Positions 1 to 11,741 of a stretch of 64,000 bases of DNA are shown piece by piece; position 1 is the stretch's first letter, and each line of letters begins with the position of its first letter. The stretch is from Chionoecetes opilio (Eukaryota; Arthropoda; Malacostraca; Decapoda; Majidae). The DNA lies in contig JACEEZ010022664.1 in NCBI GenBank assembly GCA_016584305.1, forward strand, positions 229,591-293,590, read 5' to 3'. Both the position numbers and the translations under genes were made by a program. The notes under the pieces were generated by a model, which was not told the DNA's origin, did no database searches, and was given only the letters and a program-made list of their open reading frames with translations.

Positions 1-170
1 ATTAACCCATAGTGGTCCATAGCAAGCATCTCTCGGGCATGCTGGACTCGAAGCTAGAGGCAGCCGTAATAAAGTTAACCTGTCCTCAGCCGTAATAAAA
101 CCAGAATGCTTAGTAAGAAACAGCAAAGTCGTCTGAAGTTCCCACCCACGTAACGTTTTTTATATATATA

Positions 171-233
<63 letters not shown>

Positions 234-440
234 CATTGAAGCCAATAGCGCCAATAGGCTATTTTATCATATGGAGGGACGTGATGGCTGGCCCTCCGCC
301 CGTTGGTTGGTGCAGGCTGGATTTTTATAGTGACACCTGTGATGTTATAGGTGAGGGTCCGTTTTCTATGATGGTCTACCCTCAGTTTCTCGGAGTCCCT
401 TAATGGAGAGGGGACCATAAATATCCCCAGGTCGGACCGA
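1..440. repeat. Repeat-rich left edge with (TA)n
   Basis: No gene is visible here. A (TA)n microsatellite fills about 160-230. The stretch at about 242-345 (a GGCTGGCCCTC core, then a segment ending TATAGTGACACCTGTGAT) is similar to a stretch at about 43225-43325, so both belong to one dispersed repeat of unknown class. Confidence 0.6.
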
Positions 441-1258
441 CTCAAAGGTGACGACTCGAGGTGTCTTGATACTTCTAGCCTTCTCTCCTGAAACTTCTGC
501 AACATTCGCGGTCTTATATCTAACTTTCTCTCTGTTGAACATCATCTCTCCTCCTCTCTCCTCATCTCTCCTAACTCTGCTTGTTCTCATACTGTCCGAG
601 ATAGAGAGTTGGCTCACAAACGATACCGTAAGCATCCATCTCCTGAAACTCATGCCCTTTATATTTCTGCCCGTAATCATGCCAAATCTTTACTTCAACT
701 TACCCAAAACTCTTTCATTCATAGAAAATGTCACTATCTTTCTGAATCAAATTCCTCTCGTGACTTCTGGCATCTAGCAAATAACATCTCTAACAATTTT
801 TCTTCTTCATCTTTCCCTCCTATGCTTCACCCAGATGGCTCCACAGCTGTCTCATCTATTTCTAAAGCTGAACTCTTCGCTCAAACCTTTGCTAAAAATT
901 CCACTCTAGTTGATGAAGGACTTGTTCCTCCTTCTCCTCCACCCTCTGACTATATTATGCCTGTCATTAAGATCCTTCGTAATGATGTTTTCTTTGCCCT
1001 TTCTGGCCTAGATCCTCGGAAGGCTTACGGTCCTGACGGAGTCCCTCCTATTGTTCTCAAAAACTGTGCTTCTGTGCTTGCACCTTGCCTGGTCAAACTT
1101 TTCCGCCTTTGTCTATCTACTTCCACCTTTCCTTCTTGCTGGAAGTTTGCTCACATCCAACCTGTTCCTAAGAAGGGTGACCGTTCTAATCCTTCAAACT
1201 ACTGTCCTATAGCTTTGACTTCCTGCCTTTCTAAAGTTTTTGAATCTATACTTAATGT

Positions 1259-1894
1259 TAAGCCCCATGCACCTTGCGGGAGTAGTGCGCGGGGGCTCAA
1301 CCCAGAGCCCAGTTGAAGCTCTTGTTTAGCGGCCCCCCAACCCGCTATGGTTCTATCCAATCGGTCGCTGATGTGGCATGACAATTAACCCCGGCACCCC
1401 TACCTGAAGGGTGCCAGGTTGGGCATATCTCCAGGTACTGAAGGTAAACGGGGCAGTGCCCGTGGCGTCGGAGATACGGGGAGTTTGCATCCCCAGGCTG
1501 GTAAATGCCCCGGCATTGCCGGGGGGGCGACCCTCCCTGTCCCCCCCGAGGTCCCTGACTTGCTTACAGCTACCCCGGGGGCATCCTTAATCGCCTGCCC
1601 CTGTCATGCACTGTACGTATTATTAATACATCACCATCTGCTGCATAGCCTCCTGGTGGACCTGTACGTGGTACTCAAGGGGTCATCAAACCCTGCTGTG
1701 TGTGTCTCGCCATGCCCCGGGGTTCCAGGGGTAACCCAGGGGAAGCCTCAGGTGCAGGTGTCTAGCAGGGCGTCGTAGCAGCGTGTCTATTAAGGCGTCG
1801 TAGCAGCGTAGAGTTTCACCTCCGCCCCCCGCCCCCCTGCTAGTGTCTCGCCCCAATGCCCAGGGCCCTCGGGAGACGCCCAACTCAACAGGAA
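1259..1894. mobile_element. GC-rich insert replacing the LINE active-site region
   Basis: This GC-rich stretch separates two parts of the LINE frame that are not adjacent in an intact element, so it marks an insertion with deletion of the RT core. It holds two copies of GGCGTCGTAGCAGCGT close together at about 1770-1810. I could not assign it to a class, and the exact edges are uncertain. Confidence 0.5.
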
Positions 1895-2343
1895 CTAAGT
1901 GATTCACGGAGAGATGCCACCGAGCGCCTAACTTCTGATCTTTCTATAATTTCTGATTGGGGCAAAGCAAACCTTGTTTTGTTCAATGCCTCAAAAACCC
2001 AATTTCTTCACCAATCTACTCGACAAAACCTACCAGATAACTATCCCCTCTTCTTCAATGACACTCAACTGTCTCCTTCTTCTACAATGAACATTCTAGG
2101 ACTATCCTTTACTAAAAATCTGAACTGGAAATCTCACATCTCATCTCTTGCTAAAACAGCTTCTAAGAAGTTAGGTGTCCTGTGACATCTGCATCCTTTT
2201 TTTTTCTCCCTCCCAATAGCTTGCTCTCTACAGGGGCCTTATCCGCCCATGTGTGGAGTATGTCTCACATGTTTGGGGAGGATCCACTCATACAGCTCTC
2301 CTAAACAGGGTTGAGTCAAAAGCTTTTCGTCTCATCAACTCCC

Positions 2344-4066
2344 GGGGCATTCCAGGACAGGTGGCCCAGAGAGTAACACCTCACCAACTCCGATTTTGCT
2401 TAAATTTGGCACATGTTATGAGTGTTGCTGCCATATGCCTTGTGCAAAATTTGAGCACTCTAGGGTCAACGGGTCTCCTGTAAGAGGTCATCAAAATTTT
2501 GGCATGACCTCGAAAATGACCTAAAAGATCAAACTTCAAATGTCCCTAAAATCTTTATTTATAAACTTAGAGAGGTGGTTTTAATATCTTTTTTACTCAG
2601 TATGAGTCTCTGAATCATTCTAGGTTTACAGAATTAACTTACATCAATAACTAAAAAAAGGGCACAAAATTTGAACTTTGACCTTGACCTGTGACCTTGA
2701 AGTTCATTCGCTACAAAAAAAATAATTTAGTCAAAATTGAAGCTTTGTATGTTTACTTCAAAATAACATAAAAAAATTGTGTCTTATTCTACATAGGTAA
2801 GCCTGTACAGGTTGTCAAAGCCAGGCAGAAATATGTTATGCCTATATTCGGACCATGTTTTTCTATTTTTATATACCTATTTAGCTATGAAAAATGAGTT
2901 TTAGCCACAGATAATGAATATTAATACAAATAAATAAGAAAAATTATGTTAGAGTGAACCATTTATTCAATTGATTGAACTAATGAATGAAATTGTTTAG
3001 TAAAATAGTAAGCTCATAAATTAAATTATAAAATGAAAATAAATTAATTAATTTGTTAAAAGTACTTTTCAATTCATCATGTGTGTTACCAGGATGCGGT
3101 ACGAGGAACCAACTCAAATGCACCCAACCTACCTCTTTCCCCAACCACCACGGTCCATATAATGAAATTTTTGGATAATTAAATTTTATTAATTAATGAG
3201 ATAAAGTTATCATATATTTGTAGGTAGGTACATTTTGTCATAATTCATGTTTACAAATCCTTTGAAGTTTTATTTTTGTAATGACAAAAAATTCTGCTCA
3301 GCTTCTTCCATTTCATTAAGCTTGAAGCAATAACGAATTCTCCTGGCTCCCTGCAGGTTTGAGTTTGTCATGATCCGCAAAACGTTCTCATGGGTCACCC
3401 AACACTTGTCAGCTTTAGACTGTACAAATGCATGAGACCCTGACTTTCCTTTGGGGTGCAAGAATATCATCAATGCATCACCAAACTCTTTATCTCATTA
3501 ATTAATAAAATTTATACTAAATAGGTATATAAAAATAGAAAAACATGGTCCGAATATAGGCATAACATATTTCTGCCTGGCTTTGACAACCTGTACAGGC
3601 TTACCTATGCAGAATAAGACACAATTTTTTTATGTTATTTTGAAGTAAACATACAAAGCTTCAATTTTGACTAAATTATTTTTTTTGTTGCGAATGAACT
3701 TCAAGGTCACAGGTCAAGGTCAAAGTTCAAATTTTGTGCCCTTTTTTTAGTTATTGATGTAAGTTAATTCTGTAAACCTAGAATGATTCACAGACTCATA
3801 CTGAGTAAAAAAGATATTAAAACCATCTCTCTAAGTTTATAAATAAAGATTTTAGGGACATTTGAAGTTTGATCTTTTAGGTCATTTTCGAGGTCATGCC
3901 AAAATTTTGATGACCTCTTACAGGAGACCCGTTGACCCTAGAGTGCTCAAATTTTGCACAAGGCATATGGCAGCAACACTCATAACATGTGCCAAATTTA
4001 AGCAAAATCGGAGTTGGTGAGGTGTTAATTTGTCATTTTGGTGGGCCACCTGTCCTGGAATGCCCC
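2344..4066. mobile_element. Foldback DNA transposon with ~580-bp inverted arms
   Basis: The left end starts GGGGCATTCCAGGACAGG and the right end is its reverse complement. Arms of about 580 bp (about 2344-2930 and 3520-4066) match apart from small gaps. TCCC on both sides (2340-2343 and 4067-4070) is a 4-bp target duplication that restores the LINE frame when one copy is removed. The loop holds a second smaller inverted repeat (about 3180-3205 against 3485-3515), a 67-codon minus-strand frame (3473-3270), and a CVPGC-like stretch at about 3080 that hints at a THAP-type transposase remnant. The superfamily is not clear. Confidence 0.85.
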
Positions 4067-4603
4067 TCCCCTCCTCTGACTGACTGTCTTCAATCTTTAA
4101 ATCACCGACGCAATGTTGCTTCTCTTGCTCTCTTCTACCGTTATTTTCATGCTCACTGCTCTTCTGAACTTGCTAACTGCATGTCTCCCCCCCCTCCCGC
4201 GGCCTCGCTGCATAAGACTTTCTACTCATTCTCATCCCTATTCTGTCCATCTTCCTAATGTAAGAGTTAGCTAATCAGTATCTTTACTCTTTCATCCCTT
4301 TCACTGGTAAACTCTGGAACACTCTTCCTGTTTCTATTTTTCCACTTTCCTATGACTTAAATCTTTTCAAAAGAAGAGTAACAAGACACCTCCCGAACTC
4401 CCGAACTAAATTGGCTCACCCCTCTTTTTAATTTTATTCTCTTACTGTCTTCTTTATAGGGACTGGCAATTATGCGGGCTTTGTGTTACCCATTTTTGTT
4501 GTGCCCTTGGCCAGTCCTTTGTGATGTAAAAAATAAAAAAATAAAAAATAAATAAAAAAGTTTGAAGGGTACAGGTGACGTTTGCCAGCAGGGCCGGTGA
4601 GCG

Positions 4604-7600
4604 ATGGAGGATGAGGAATATTTGACGGACAACCCGGCGGTGGATGTGGTGCATATATCCATCGAGGAGTCCCAGAGCGAGGAGCCTGATGGTGACACTT
4701 TGGCCTTCATGATCCAGGAGCACAGGTGAGGATATACCATGTCTGCTGTCTGGCTCAAGGGCGTCTGTCTCTTTATTCTCCTCTTCTTCCTCTTCCTCCT
4801 TTCCTTCTGTCTCTCTCTTCTCCTTCTCTTCCTCCTCCTTCGTTCTGTCTCTCTCTTCTCCCCATTCTTCCCTTCTCTCTCTTCTTCTCCTTCTTCCCTT
4901 CTCATAAGAACATAAGAAAATAAGGAAGCTACAAGAGGCCGTGAAACCTACACGAGGTAGTTCCTGTTTTTACCCCCCTCCCCCCATATTTTAGGCATAT
5001 ATGCCCCTCCCTGTAATAGGCTGGCATAGGCCTAAACACGGGGTAGGCCTAGTTCCTGGGACACTAACAGACATACATGACCTACAGAATAGCAAATAAT
5101 GGGCGTAATAAATCATCATTCCTCTCTCTATATAGTTATAACAGCCAATATTTCACCTATTTGAGCCTATTTTCGAGTTTCTGCATTGATATTCTACCTA
5201 TTTACCTTTGCTCAGCCTTGCATACAGCCAGTAATCCCGTGTTTTAAGGCTAGTAATGATCCCATAGCCATGAACACCCCCCGCGGCCCCAACATATGTA
5301 AACACGCCGTGACGTCACACAGACGGGACGTCACAGGACGGCGGCTTGCCGGCGGCAGCCCAGAACCTTATCCCTTCATTAACCAAAACACATCAAATAC
5401 ATAAAATAATTAATAAATCAACACGGATAAAGTAAAATAAAGATAAATAGGACATAATTAGCCTAAAAAACAATGAAATAACGAGGAATTAATGAAATAT
5501 TGGGTATCAAAATATGCCCGAAAAAGCCTCAAATTCACCACAACACAGATCGACTTTTTACCGAAGGTTCTATAATTCGTGAAAAAATATGGGCAAATAG
5601 TATATGATGTGTGTATCTTATAAACAGTAACAGATCCTAGTTCAGTGTTGAAACCAAGGAGCAAAACATGTTTAGTTGTTTCGATAATCTGACCCTTTAA
5701 ACGACTGAGTCAGATGTATTGCTTCACTAAAAACGTGAAAAACACGTTACATAGGCACACACAAACACACTGCGCCTGTAGGCATAGCTAATCACACACA
5801 AATAACATCACAGCTCAAATACAAGGAAGAACAAGGTTGACGTTGAAGTGTAAACAAAAACCCCCTCAGACAAAAAAACAAAATACATCCACCTAGCTCG
5901 CGATTTATACATAAAACGATGCGGAAATATCGAAATATATTAAAACCCACAAATATCCCCCTGTATTTAGTGCAAAAAAAGAATTATCAACAAAATATCG
6001 GTGAAATGTACGGTGTTACTAAATGATTGCATCATATTTCTTTTACGTAGGCCTTAAATATCGGAGACTTTTTATGAAAAGTCATTAAAAAAGCTAGGGT
6101 TTTCAACAAGGCTATGCAATCATATAGCAGTGCACGAATAAAAAAACTATTATTCGTTTTAAATACGTAATCGGCAACTCGTCACCTCAGGATTCCCAAG
6201 AGCCAATCAGGGGCCTAGCTACGTTGTCACCCAATCAGCGTTCAGGAACCAACTGGGCGGCCATGTTTACTTATTATCCCAGATATACAGACATATTTAA
6301 GATTAAATAAGGTGAGATTTACCCTTAAATACCTTATTTATGGCATATTAGTGATAATAAGAGTAGTAGTAGTGGTAGTAGTAGTAGTAGTAGAAGTAGT
6401 AGTAATAGTAGTAGTAGTGGTAGGGAACAAGGACAGCCAGTGAGTACAAGCAGGATTTATGGCGATGCTGCTTATATTTTATGCTGCGTCTGGCGTAATC
6501 TCTCTTCTCCTTCTCTTCTCACATCAATATTATTCTGTATATCTTCTTCATGTACTTCATTGTGAGTCATTGTCTTGTCCTCACCCTCCTACCCTTTGTC
6601 TTATACTTATACTTGAACCTTGGTCTTATACTCACACTTGAACCTTTGCCTTGTCCTCACTCTCCTATCCTTGTCGAGGGAGGTGATGCACAAGGTGGCC
6701 GAGCTGCAAGGCAAGTCGCCCAAGAGTCTGGTGATGAGCCTGGCCAAGCATGAGGCCATCGTCCACCACCTGCAACACCCGGACTTCAAGGTGGAGCCAC
6801 ACTTCAAACACTGGGTCAAGACTCGCAAGTTCCAGCTCCTTGATCTTCCTGAGGAGAATGAGAAACAAGTCCTGGTTATTCCCAAGGGCAAGTTGGATAA
6901 GGTGGGTGTGTGGAACAAGTCCTTTTCTCTTAACAAGACGGCTTATCTCTCTCTTATCTCTCTCGGCTTCTCTTCGACGGATAATTTCCACACCATTTGT
7001 TGCTCATACTCAGGCTCACACAGTCCTTATACTACTTATACCCAGTCTTTGATTCTCTCCACACTCATAGTTGTGTTATGTTGTTTGCAGTGGGGCTACA
7101 ATTTATCGTTCCTGCGGGTGGTTCACGCGGGACACCTGGCTGACCTGGTGTACAAGGTGCATGCCGAGGAGCTTCAACACTGTGGCTACAAGAGAGTCCT
7201 GGAGAAGGCAAGTGACAGCAGATAAAAGGGGTTGTATAGGGATGGTTTGTGCAGTTAATAGATATGGTTATGTAGATGTAATGGAGGCTGATGATACAAA
7301 TGTGAATAGTACTGTGGGAGTGACAAATATTCATGGGTGATTAGTAGAAATGCAGCTGTGATAAGACTGATGGAACTTCAGCTGTATTGCCTAAAGGGGA
7401 TTACTGACGCTGTGTTTCCTGCCACACAGCTGCAGAGGCGCTACTTTGGCGTGACTCGCGTGTACGTGCAGGAGTTTTGCAAGAACTGTCCCGTGTGCAA
7501 GTTGAAGCCCCACCAGTCCTCCCCGATGGGTCCCCAGGGGCAGGTGCAGGAGTCCCGCCACCAGCCTAGGGTGGAGCGCCACGGCTTCTTCCAGGACACG

Positions 7601-8365
7601 GCGCACATCGACCTCATCGACATGCGACACTCGCCCGACGGGGACTACCGCTTCGTCGGCCACTTCATGGACGAGTACAGCCGCTTCCACGTGCTGTTCC
7701 CCATGAAGCGCAAGGCCGCCCCCGAACTCTCCCGCCTCCTGGAGGAACGCGTCCTGGGCTACTTTGGTCCCCCCAAGGTGTTTCATGCCAGTGAGGGCGT
7801 GGAGATAGTCAACCGTCTGGTCACCACAACCCTCGAGAAATGGGGCGACGACGTAACCTTCGTGGACAAGCACTCGCGTAATTCTCGCTCCGGCCGGGTG
7901 ATGGAACGCTCCCGCCGGGTGATCCTGGAGCGCCTGGCCGACATCCGAGAAAACGAGGATGACGGCAAGGGTGGCGGCCAGTACCCCTGGGCGTCCTGGC
8001 TCCCTCGGGTCATGTTCACCCTCAACAGCGAGTGCCAGGAGACGGCCAAAGACTCTCCTTATTTCTCTGTGTACGGCTGCAGCTCTCCCGTCCTGCTGTT
8101 CACCGAGGAGAGGTGTCAGGGCAGGGAGGAACCTCTGGGTAGTGACTGCGACCAGGACTCAGACACAAGGGAGGGAGGTGTTAGTGGCCGGGCCCCTGAG
8201 GCAGCGAGAGACACTGGGGAGGATGAGGGTACCATTGTGGCCCAGTCAGCACCTGGCACCACCTTGCACAGACAGGAGCGAGACCACAACTACATCACCA
8301 CCACCACCATCACAACCAACAAGAAGTTTAAGATAGAGGAACCAGACTATGATGAGGAGGACTGA
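4604..8365 (+). CDS. Domesticated integrase (KRBA2-like), 465 aa, 4 exons
   Basis: Exons: 4604-4725, 6679-6901, 7091-7207, 7430-8365; phases fit throughout. Residues 1-115 are acidic then helical with no domain I recognise. An integrase-type zinc-binding segment follows, with His near 127-130 and the cysteines of FCKNCPVC at 171-177. The integrase core starts at the IDLIDM motif (Asp215), which with the PDGDY that follows is typical of the KRBA2-type cellular integrases derived from LTR retrotransposons. Where the second catalytic Asp is expected the protein has Ser275 (HASEGVEIVN). Glu313 (VMER) is kept. The C-terminus is acidic and low in complexity. Loss of one of the three acidic residues suggests a non-catalytic, perhaps DNA-binding, host protein. 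Spliced structure, long open frame and GC-rich third positions argue for constraint. Intron 3 (7208-7429) uses a GC donor. The start is the first ATG of exon 1; the LINE tail ends only about 45 bp upstream. Confidence 0.8.
4726..6678 (+). other. Integrase intron 1: CT-rich tract, LINE-tail fragment, (GTA)n
   Basis: Opens with the donor GTGAGG. A CT-rich tract runs at about 4765-4905, then a fragment of the dispersed LINE tail (AACATAAGAAAATAAGGAAG, 4909-4970). A (GTA)n microsatellite lies at about 6360-6425. About 5000-6300 is unique-looking AT-rich DNA in which I see no exon. Confidence 0.6.
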
Positions 8366-8575
8366 GAATACCTCTTAGCGGGGTCCTGTCCGAACAACAC
8401 CGACACTTAGGGAAGACATGGAGGCAGTGTGTTGAAGAGAGTTTGGCAGCATTGGGCATTGAAGAGGTTGAGGCAATGGATAGAGATAGTTGGAAGCGTA
8501 TCATTGACCTTCCAACCTCGTGAGACATTATGGGAAAATCTGGCGTTAAGCAGAAAGATGATGATGATGATGTGG
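8366..8575 (+). mobile_element. 3' end fragment of a LINE in the integrase 3' UTR
   Basis: Directly after the integrase stop, the frame reads KTWRQCVEESLAALGIEEVE and ends in a DRDSWKRII-type motif and a stop, as LINE ORF2 C-termini of the RTE-like kind do. A (GATGAT)n tail at about 8558-8575 is also typical of that group. It is a short dead fragment. Confidence 0.65.
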
Positions 8576-8659
8576 CATTGATGCTTGAAGGACTAGTGCC
8601 AGGCAGGACTCATTCCAGGCAGGCAGGCATTCTCCTCAGGCAGTTTTCTCCCAGTCCTT

Positions 8660-8665
8660 AATAAA
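8660..8665 (+). terminator. Candidate polyadenylation signal of the integrase gene
   Basis: AATAAA about 295 bp after the stop codon. A second AATAAA lies near 8864. Either could end the transcript. Confidence 0.5.
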
Positions 8666-8694
8666 GTAAGGTTTAGAAAGGGCTTATATGCTAT

Positions 8695-8800
8695 GCTGCG
8701 TGTGGACTCGGTGCTCATCTCCGAGCCAGATTCTAACCAGGGGTCGCAGATTCGTAGCCAGGCACGCTAGCCACTGCACCACGGAGGCAACACCAGTCCT
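8695..8800 (-). mobile_element. Degraded tRNA-derived SINE head
   Basis: On the minus strand the sequence GTGGTGCAGTGGCTAGCGTG resembles a tRNA box A, and a weak box B follows about 45 bp later. No cloverleaf survives, so this is a SINE relic rather than a tRNA gene. Confidence 0.45.
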
Positions 8801-8989
8801 TAGTGCTGGTGTAAAAACTAGTCATTTCATATGGAGCTGAAATGGATCTATTATGATGATAAATAAAGTTCCTTACTCATGAAGACATTTTATCAATTCC
8901 GTGAAGACTAACACATAGACACTGTGACCAGTGGCGTACCCGGGGGGGGGGGGGGGGCATGGCCCTTCCCTTTTGCAAAGAATGAATTA

Positions 8990-8991
8990 TA

Positions 8992-9042
<51 letters not shown>

Positions 9043-9061
9043 ATATATATATAATATATAT

Positions 9062-9147
<86 letters not shown>

Positions 9148-9183
9148 TATATATATATATATAGTTTTTTTTATTTATATATA

Positions 9184-9262
<79 letters not shown>
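8990..9262. repeat. (TA)n microsatellite array
   Basis: Nearly pure TA repeats with a few single-base slips. The long open frame here is a run of Tyr and Ile codons and is not a gene. Confidence 0.95.
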
Positions 9263-9269
<7 letters not shown>

Positions 9270-9339
9270 TGTTTTTTTTTGTTTTACATTTTTTGATTTT
9301 TTACATTTTTTGATTTCATATTTTTTAATTTGTTATATA

Positions 9340-9445
9340 TATGTTTTTTCTTTTTTTGATTTTTCATATTTTTATATTTTTTATATTGATATTTTATATT
9401 TTTTACAATTATGTATTTTTTTATTAATATTTTTTAGATTTTTTG

Positions 9446-9542
<97 letters not shown>

Positions 9543-9630
9543 AAAATCTAAAAAATATTAATAAAAAAATACATAATTATAAAAAATATAAAATATCAAT
9601 ATAAAAAAATATATATAATATATAAATATA
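9340..9630. repeat. AT-rich palindrome around a (TA)n core
   Basis: The arm at about 9350-9440 (with ACAATTATGTATTTTTTTAT) returns as its reverse complement at about 9540-9625. The (TA)n tract at 9447-9536 forms the centre. The DNA could fold into a long cruciform. Confidence 0.85.
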
Positions 9631-9650
9631 TATAATATATAATTATATAT

Positions 9651-9885
9651 GCCCAAACAATTTGTGATATAAATGAAAATGTATAATAAAAAAAATATAA
9701 AAAATACAAAAATGTAAAAAAAAAAAAAAAAAAAATATAGTAAAAAAAATACAAACAATAAAATATTATAAAATATTATAATGATATTTTTTTACTATAT
9801 TATTTTTTTTTTTTTTTTTTTTACATTAATATTTTTTATATTTTTTTTATTATACATTTTCATTTATATCACAAATTGTTTGGGC
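9651..9885. repeat. Second AT-rich palindrome, arms ~80 bp
   Basis: GCCCAAACAATTTGTGATAT at the left end is mirrored by its reverse complement at the right end, with arms of about 65-80 bp and an A/T-run loop. It lies next to the palindrome at 9340-9630. Confidence 0.85.
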
Positions 9886-10402
9886 AAGTCAGGTAGCCTA
9901 TATTATCAACATTATAATCATCATCAGTAGTATTTATAGTGGTAGTAGTAGTAGCAAAGACATTCAACACGGGTGTTGAATGTCTTTGGTAATAGTTGTA
10001 CCGGTACCGTAGAAGTAAAGTTCCAAGTCCAACAATCTAGGCGCGTGTTGACTGTTGGTAGAAAAGGCAGAAGGTGGTGTTGACGGCTGGCGATGTAAAC
10101 ATTGCGCCATCCCAACAAACGCGGCTGTCATCCATGTGTGGACTGACACCTTATGCTCCACGTATGGGCCAAGGATACCCCACCTGAACCTACAGTACTG
10201 TACCACGGCCCTAGCAATTCATCCTTGTAAGTATTGGCCTGTGTGTGCATCTCGTGTGGCGCGGTGAGGGACTGCTTCTCCCTGGGGCTTGTGAAGTAAA
10301 AACTGCAGAACCTTCTGCAGAAGTAAAAAATGACTAACCTAACCTAACTTGGTAAAATTCTAGTTCTTTCTCACCCTTAGGTCTCGCTAGGAGGTTATGA
10401 TC

Positions 10403-10744
10403 AATTTATAGTTTCACCCAACCAACGAGTTTCTGATGTGCCTTATGTTTTTCTGGTGTGTTTTTATGTGTTTTGAATGAATCTGCTAACCGTTTCTGTC
10501 GCATTTTTTTTTTTTTTTTTTTGGCAAAAATGACAAAAAAAAAAAAAAAAAAAACCTAAATCTAACCTAACCTTTACCTAACTAAAAAAAAAAAAAAAAA
10601 ACTAACCTGCATCTACCTAAAAAAACAATTTAATTTTTTTAATTGCAACAGAAACGGTTAGCAGATTCATTCAAAACACATAAAAACACACCAGAAAAAT
10701 ATAAGGTGCATCAGAAAATCGTTGGTTGGGTGAAACTATAAATT
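10403..10744. mobile_element. Foldback element with ~120-bp arms and an AACCT loop
   Basis: Left arm from AATTTATAGTTTCACCCAAC; right arm ends in the reverse complement. The arms include ATGAATCTGCTAACCGTTTC, also present in the element at 62471-62753, so they form one family. The loop holds poly-A runs and AACCTAACCT repeats. Confidence 0.8.
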
Positions 10745-11132
10745 ATCCGAGGTTATAAGTAAGGTTAGGTTAGGTTATATTGAGGTTAGTTTACTAGAAA
10801 AAAAAAAAAAAAATTATCTCCCCCGTATAACTACGTATTAGAGGTATCTGAAGGGATCTGTGAAGGTCTGGAGGAAAAAAGCCCACTAATAAGGGCGGGA
10901 AAGGACTAGAATGTTACTGTCCTCTGATGCGTTTGGTAAAATGACCTGTGAACAGCCTCACGTCTCTGGATGTCACCTTCCTTGTGAGGGGACCACAGCT
11001 GGCTACAGTACTCCAGTCAGGCCTGTACCGGGGCTGTCCAGAGGGTTAGCATGACCTCAGGCTCCCTCAGGGCCAGAGTTTTGCAGGGATAGTGTGGGGG
11101 GAGGGATGTACGGATATATGCGTGAAGATTTA
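10745..11132. other. Intergenic; ~80 bp shared with 16055-16135
   Basis: No gene seen. About 10830-10915 is an inverted copy of about 16055-16135 (shared core CCTTCACAGATCCCTTCA), which marks another dispersed repeat. The rest looks unique. Confidence 0.5.
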
Positions 11133-11140
11133 TAATTTAG

Positions 11141-11741
11141 CAAAGGTGGGCACCAAACCGTTAATCCATTAATCGTTAATTAACGAAGTTAACATTTTCG
11201 TTAACGATGTAACTTTTAAGTTAACTTTGGAAATCATTATCGGACTAATTAACTTCCGTTACATTTAACTTCCGTTAACTCAAGTCCGCTAACCCAATTT
11301 TTTTTAGTTTTATACTAATAGTGTTTTGTTTAATTTTTTTTTCACCCTTTTCTGGCTCTAAAAGCCTTTAAAAAGGGCCAAAACTATGAAATCAGCCTTT
11401 AAAATTTTTTTTAAAGTAAAAACTATAAAATCTGCCTTTTAACTCTAAAACAAACAAAAAAACTACCTATAGTTTTTGGGTTCTAAAGCCCTTAAAAAAA
11501 CCTTAAAGGCTGATTTTATAGTTTTGGCAGTTTTCAAAGGTGTTTTTAGGTTTTTAGGTTTTCGAGCAAAAACAGATTTTTTTTCTTTTTTTCTATAATA
11601 AAAATTTACGTTAACGGTTTATCGATAACATCCGTTACATTTTTAAAGAATTAACTGATTCACGGTTATCGAAGTTAATTTTTGGGTTAACGGAGTAACG
11701 GTTAACGAAGTTAAGTTTTTGATTAACGGCGCCCACCACTG
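11141..11741 (+). mobile_element. hAT-type MITE (601 bp), copy 1
   Basis: Ends CAAAGGTGGGC...GCGCCCACCACTG match the hAT terminal pattern. TAATTTAG flanks both sides (11133-11140 and 11742-11749), an exact 8-bp target duplication. No transposase frame. Its sister copy lies at 58894-59509. Confidence 0.9.

Larger units (their letters stand above)
448..4560 (+). mobile_element. 5'-truncated, interrupted LINE (reverse-transcriptase fragments)
   Basis: Reverse-transcriptase reading frame of a non-LTR retrotransposon, probably of the jockey/CR1 kind. Piece 1 (about 600-1258) encodes the fingers/palm start, with KAYGPDGVPP and then an NPSNYxPIALTSCLSKVFES motif. Piece 2 (about 1895-2343) encodes the region after the active site. 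Piece 3 (4067-4560) encodes the C-terminus and ends in a TAAAAAA-type tail. The endonuclease and the catalytic YxDD segment are missing. A GC-rich insert lies at about 1259-1894 and a foldback transposon at 2344-4066, and there are internal stop codons, so the element is dead. A second fragment of the same 3' end lies at about 33318-33553. Confidence 0.85.

Noticed and set aside
448..1316. A functional reverse transcriptase gene
   Set aside because: The catalytic segment is missing, the frame is interrupted by two insertions and the 5' end is lost.
8931..9537. Long frames of Tyr-Ile repeats
   Set aside because: They are translations of the (TA)n microsatellites.
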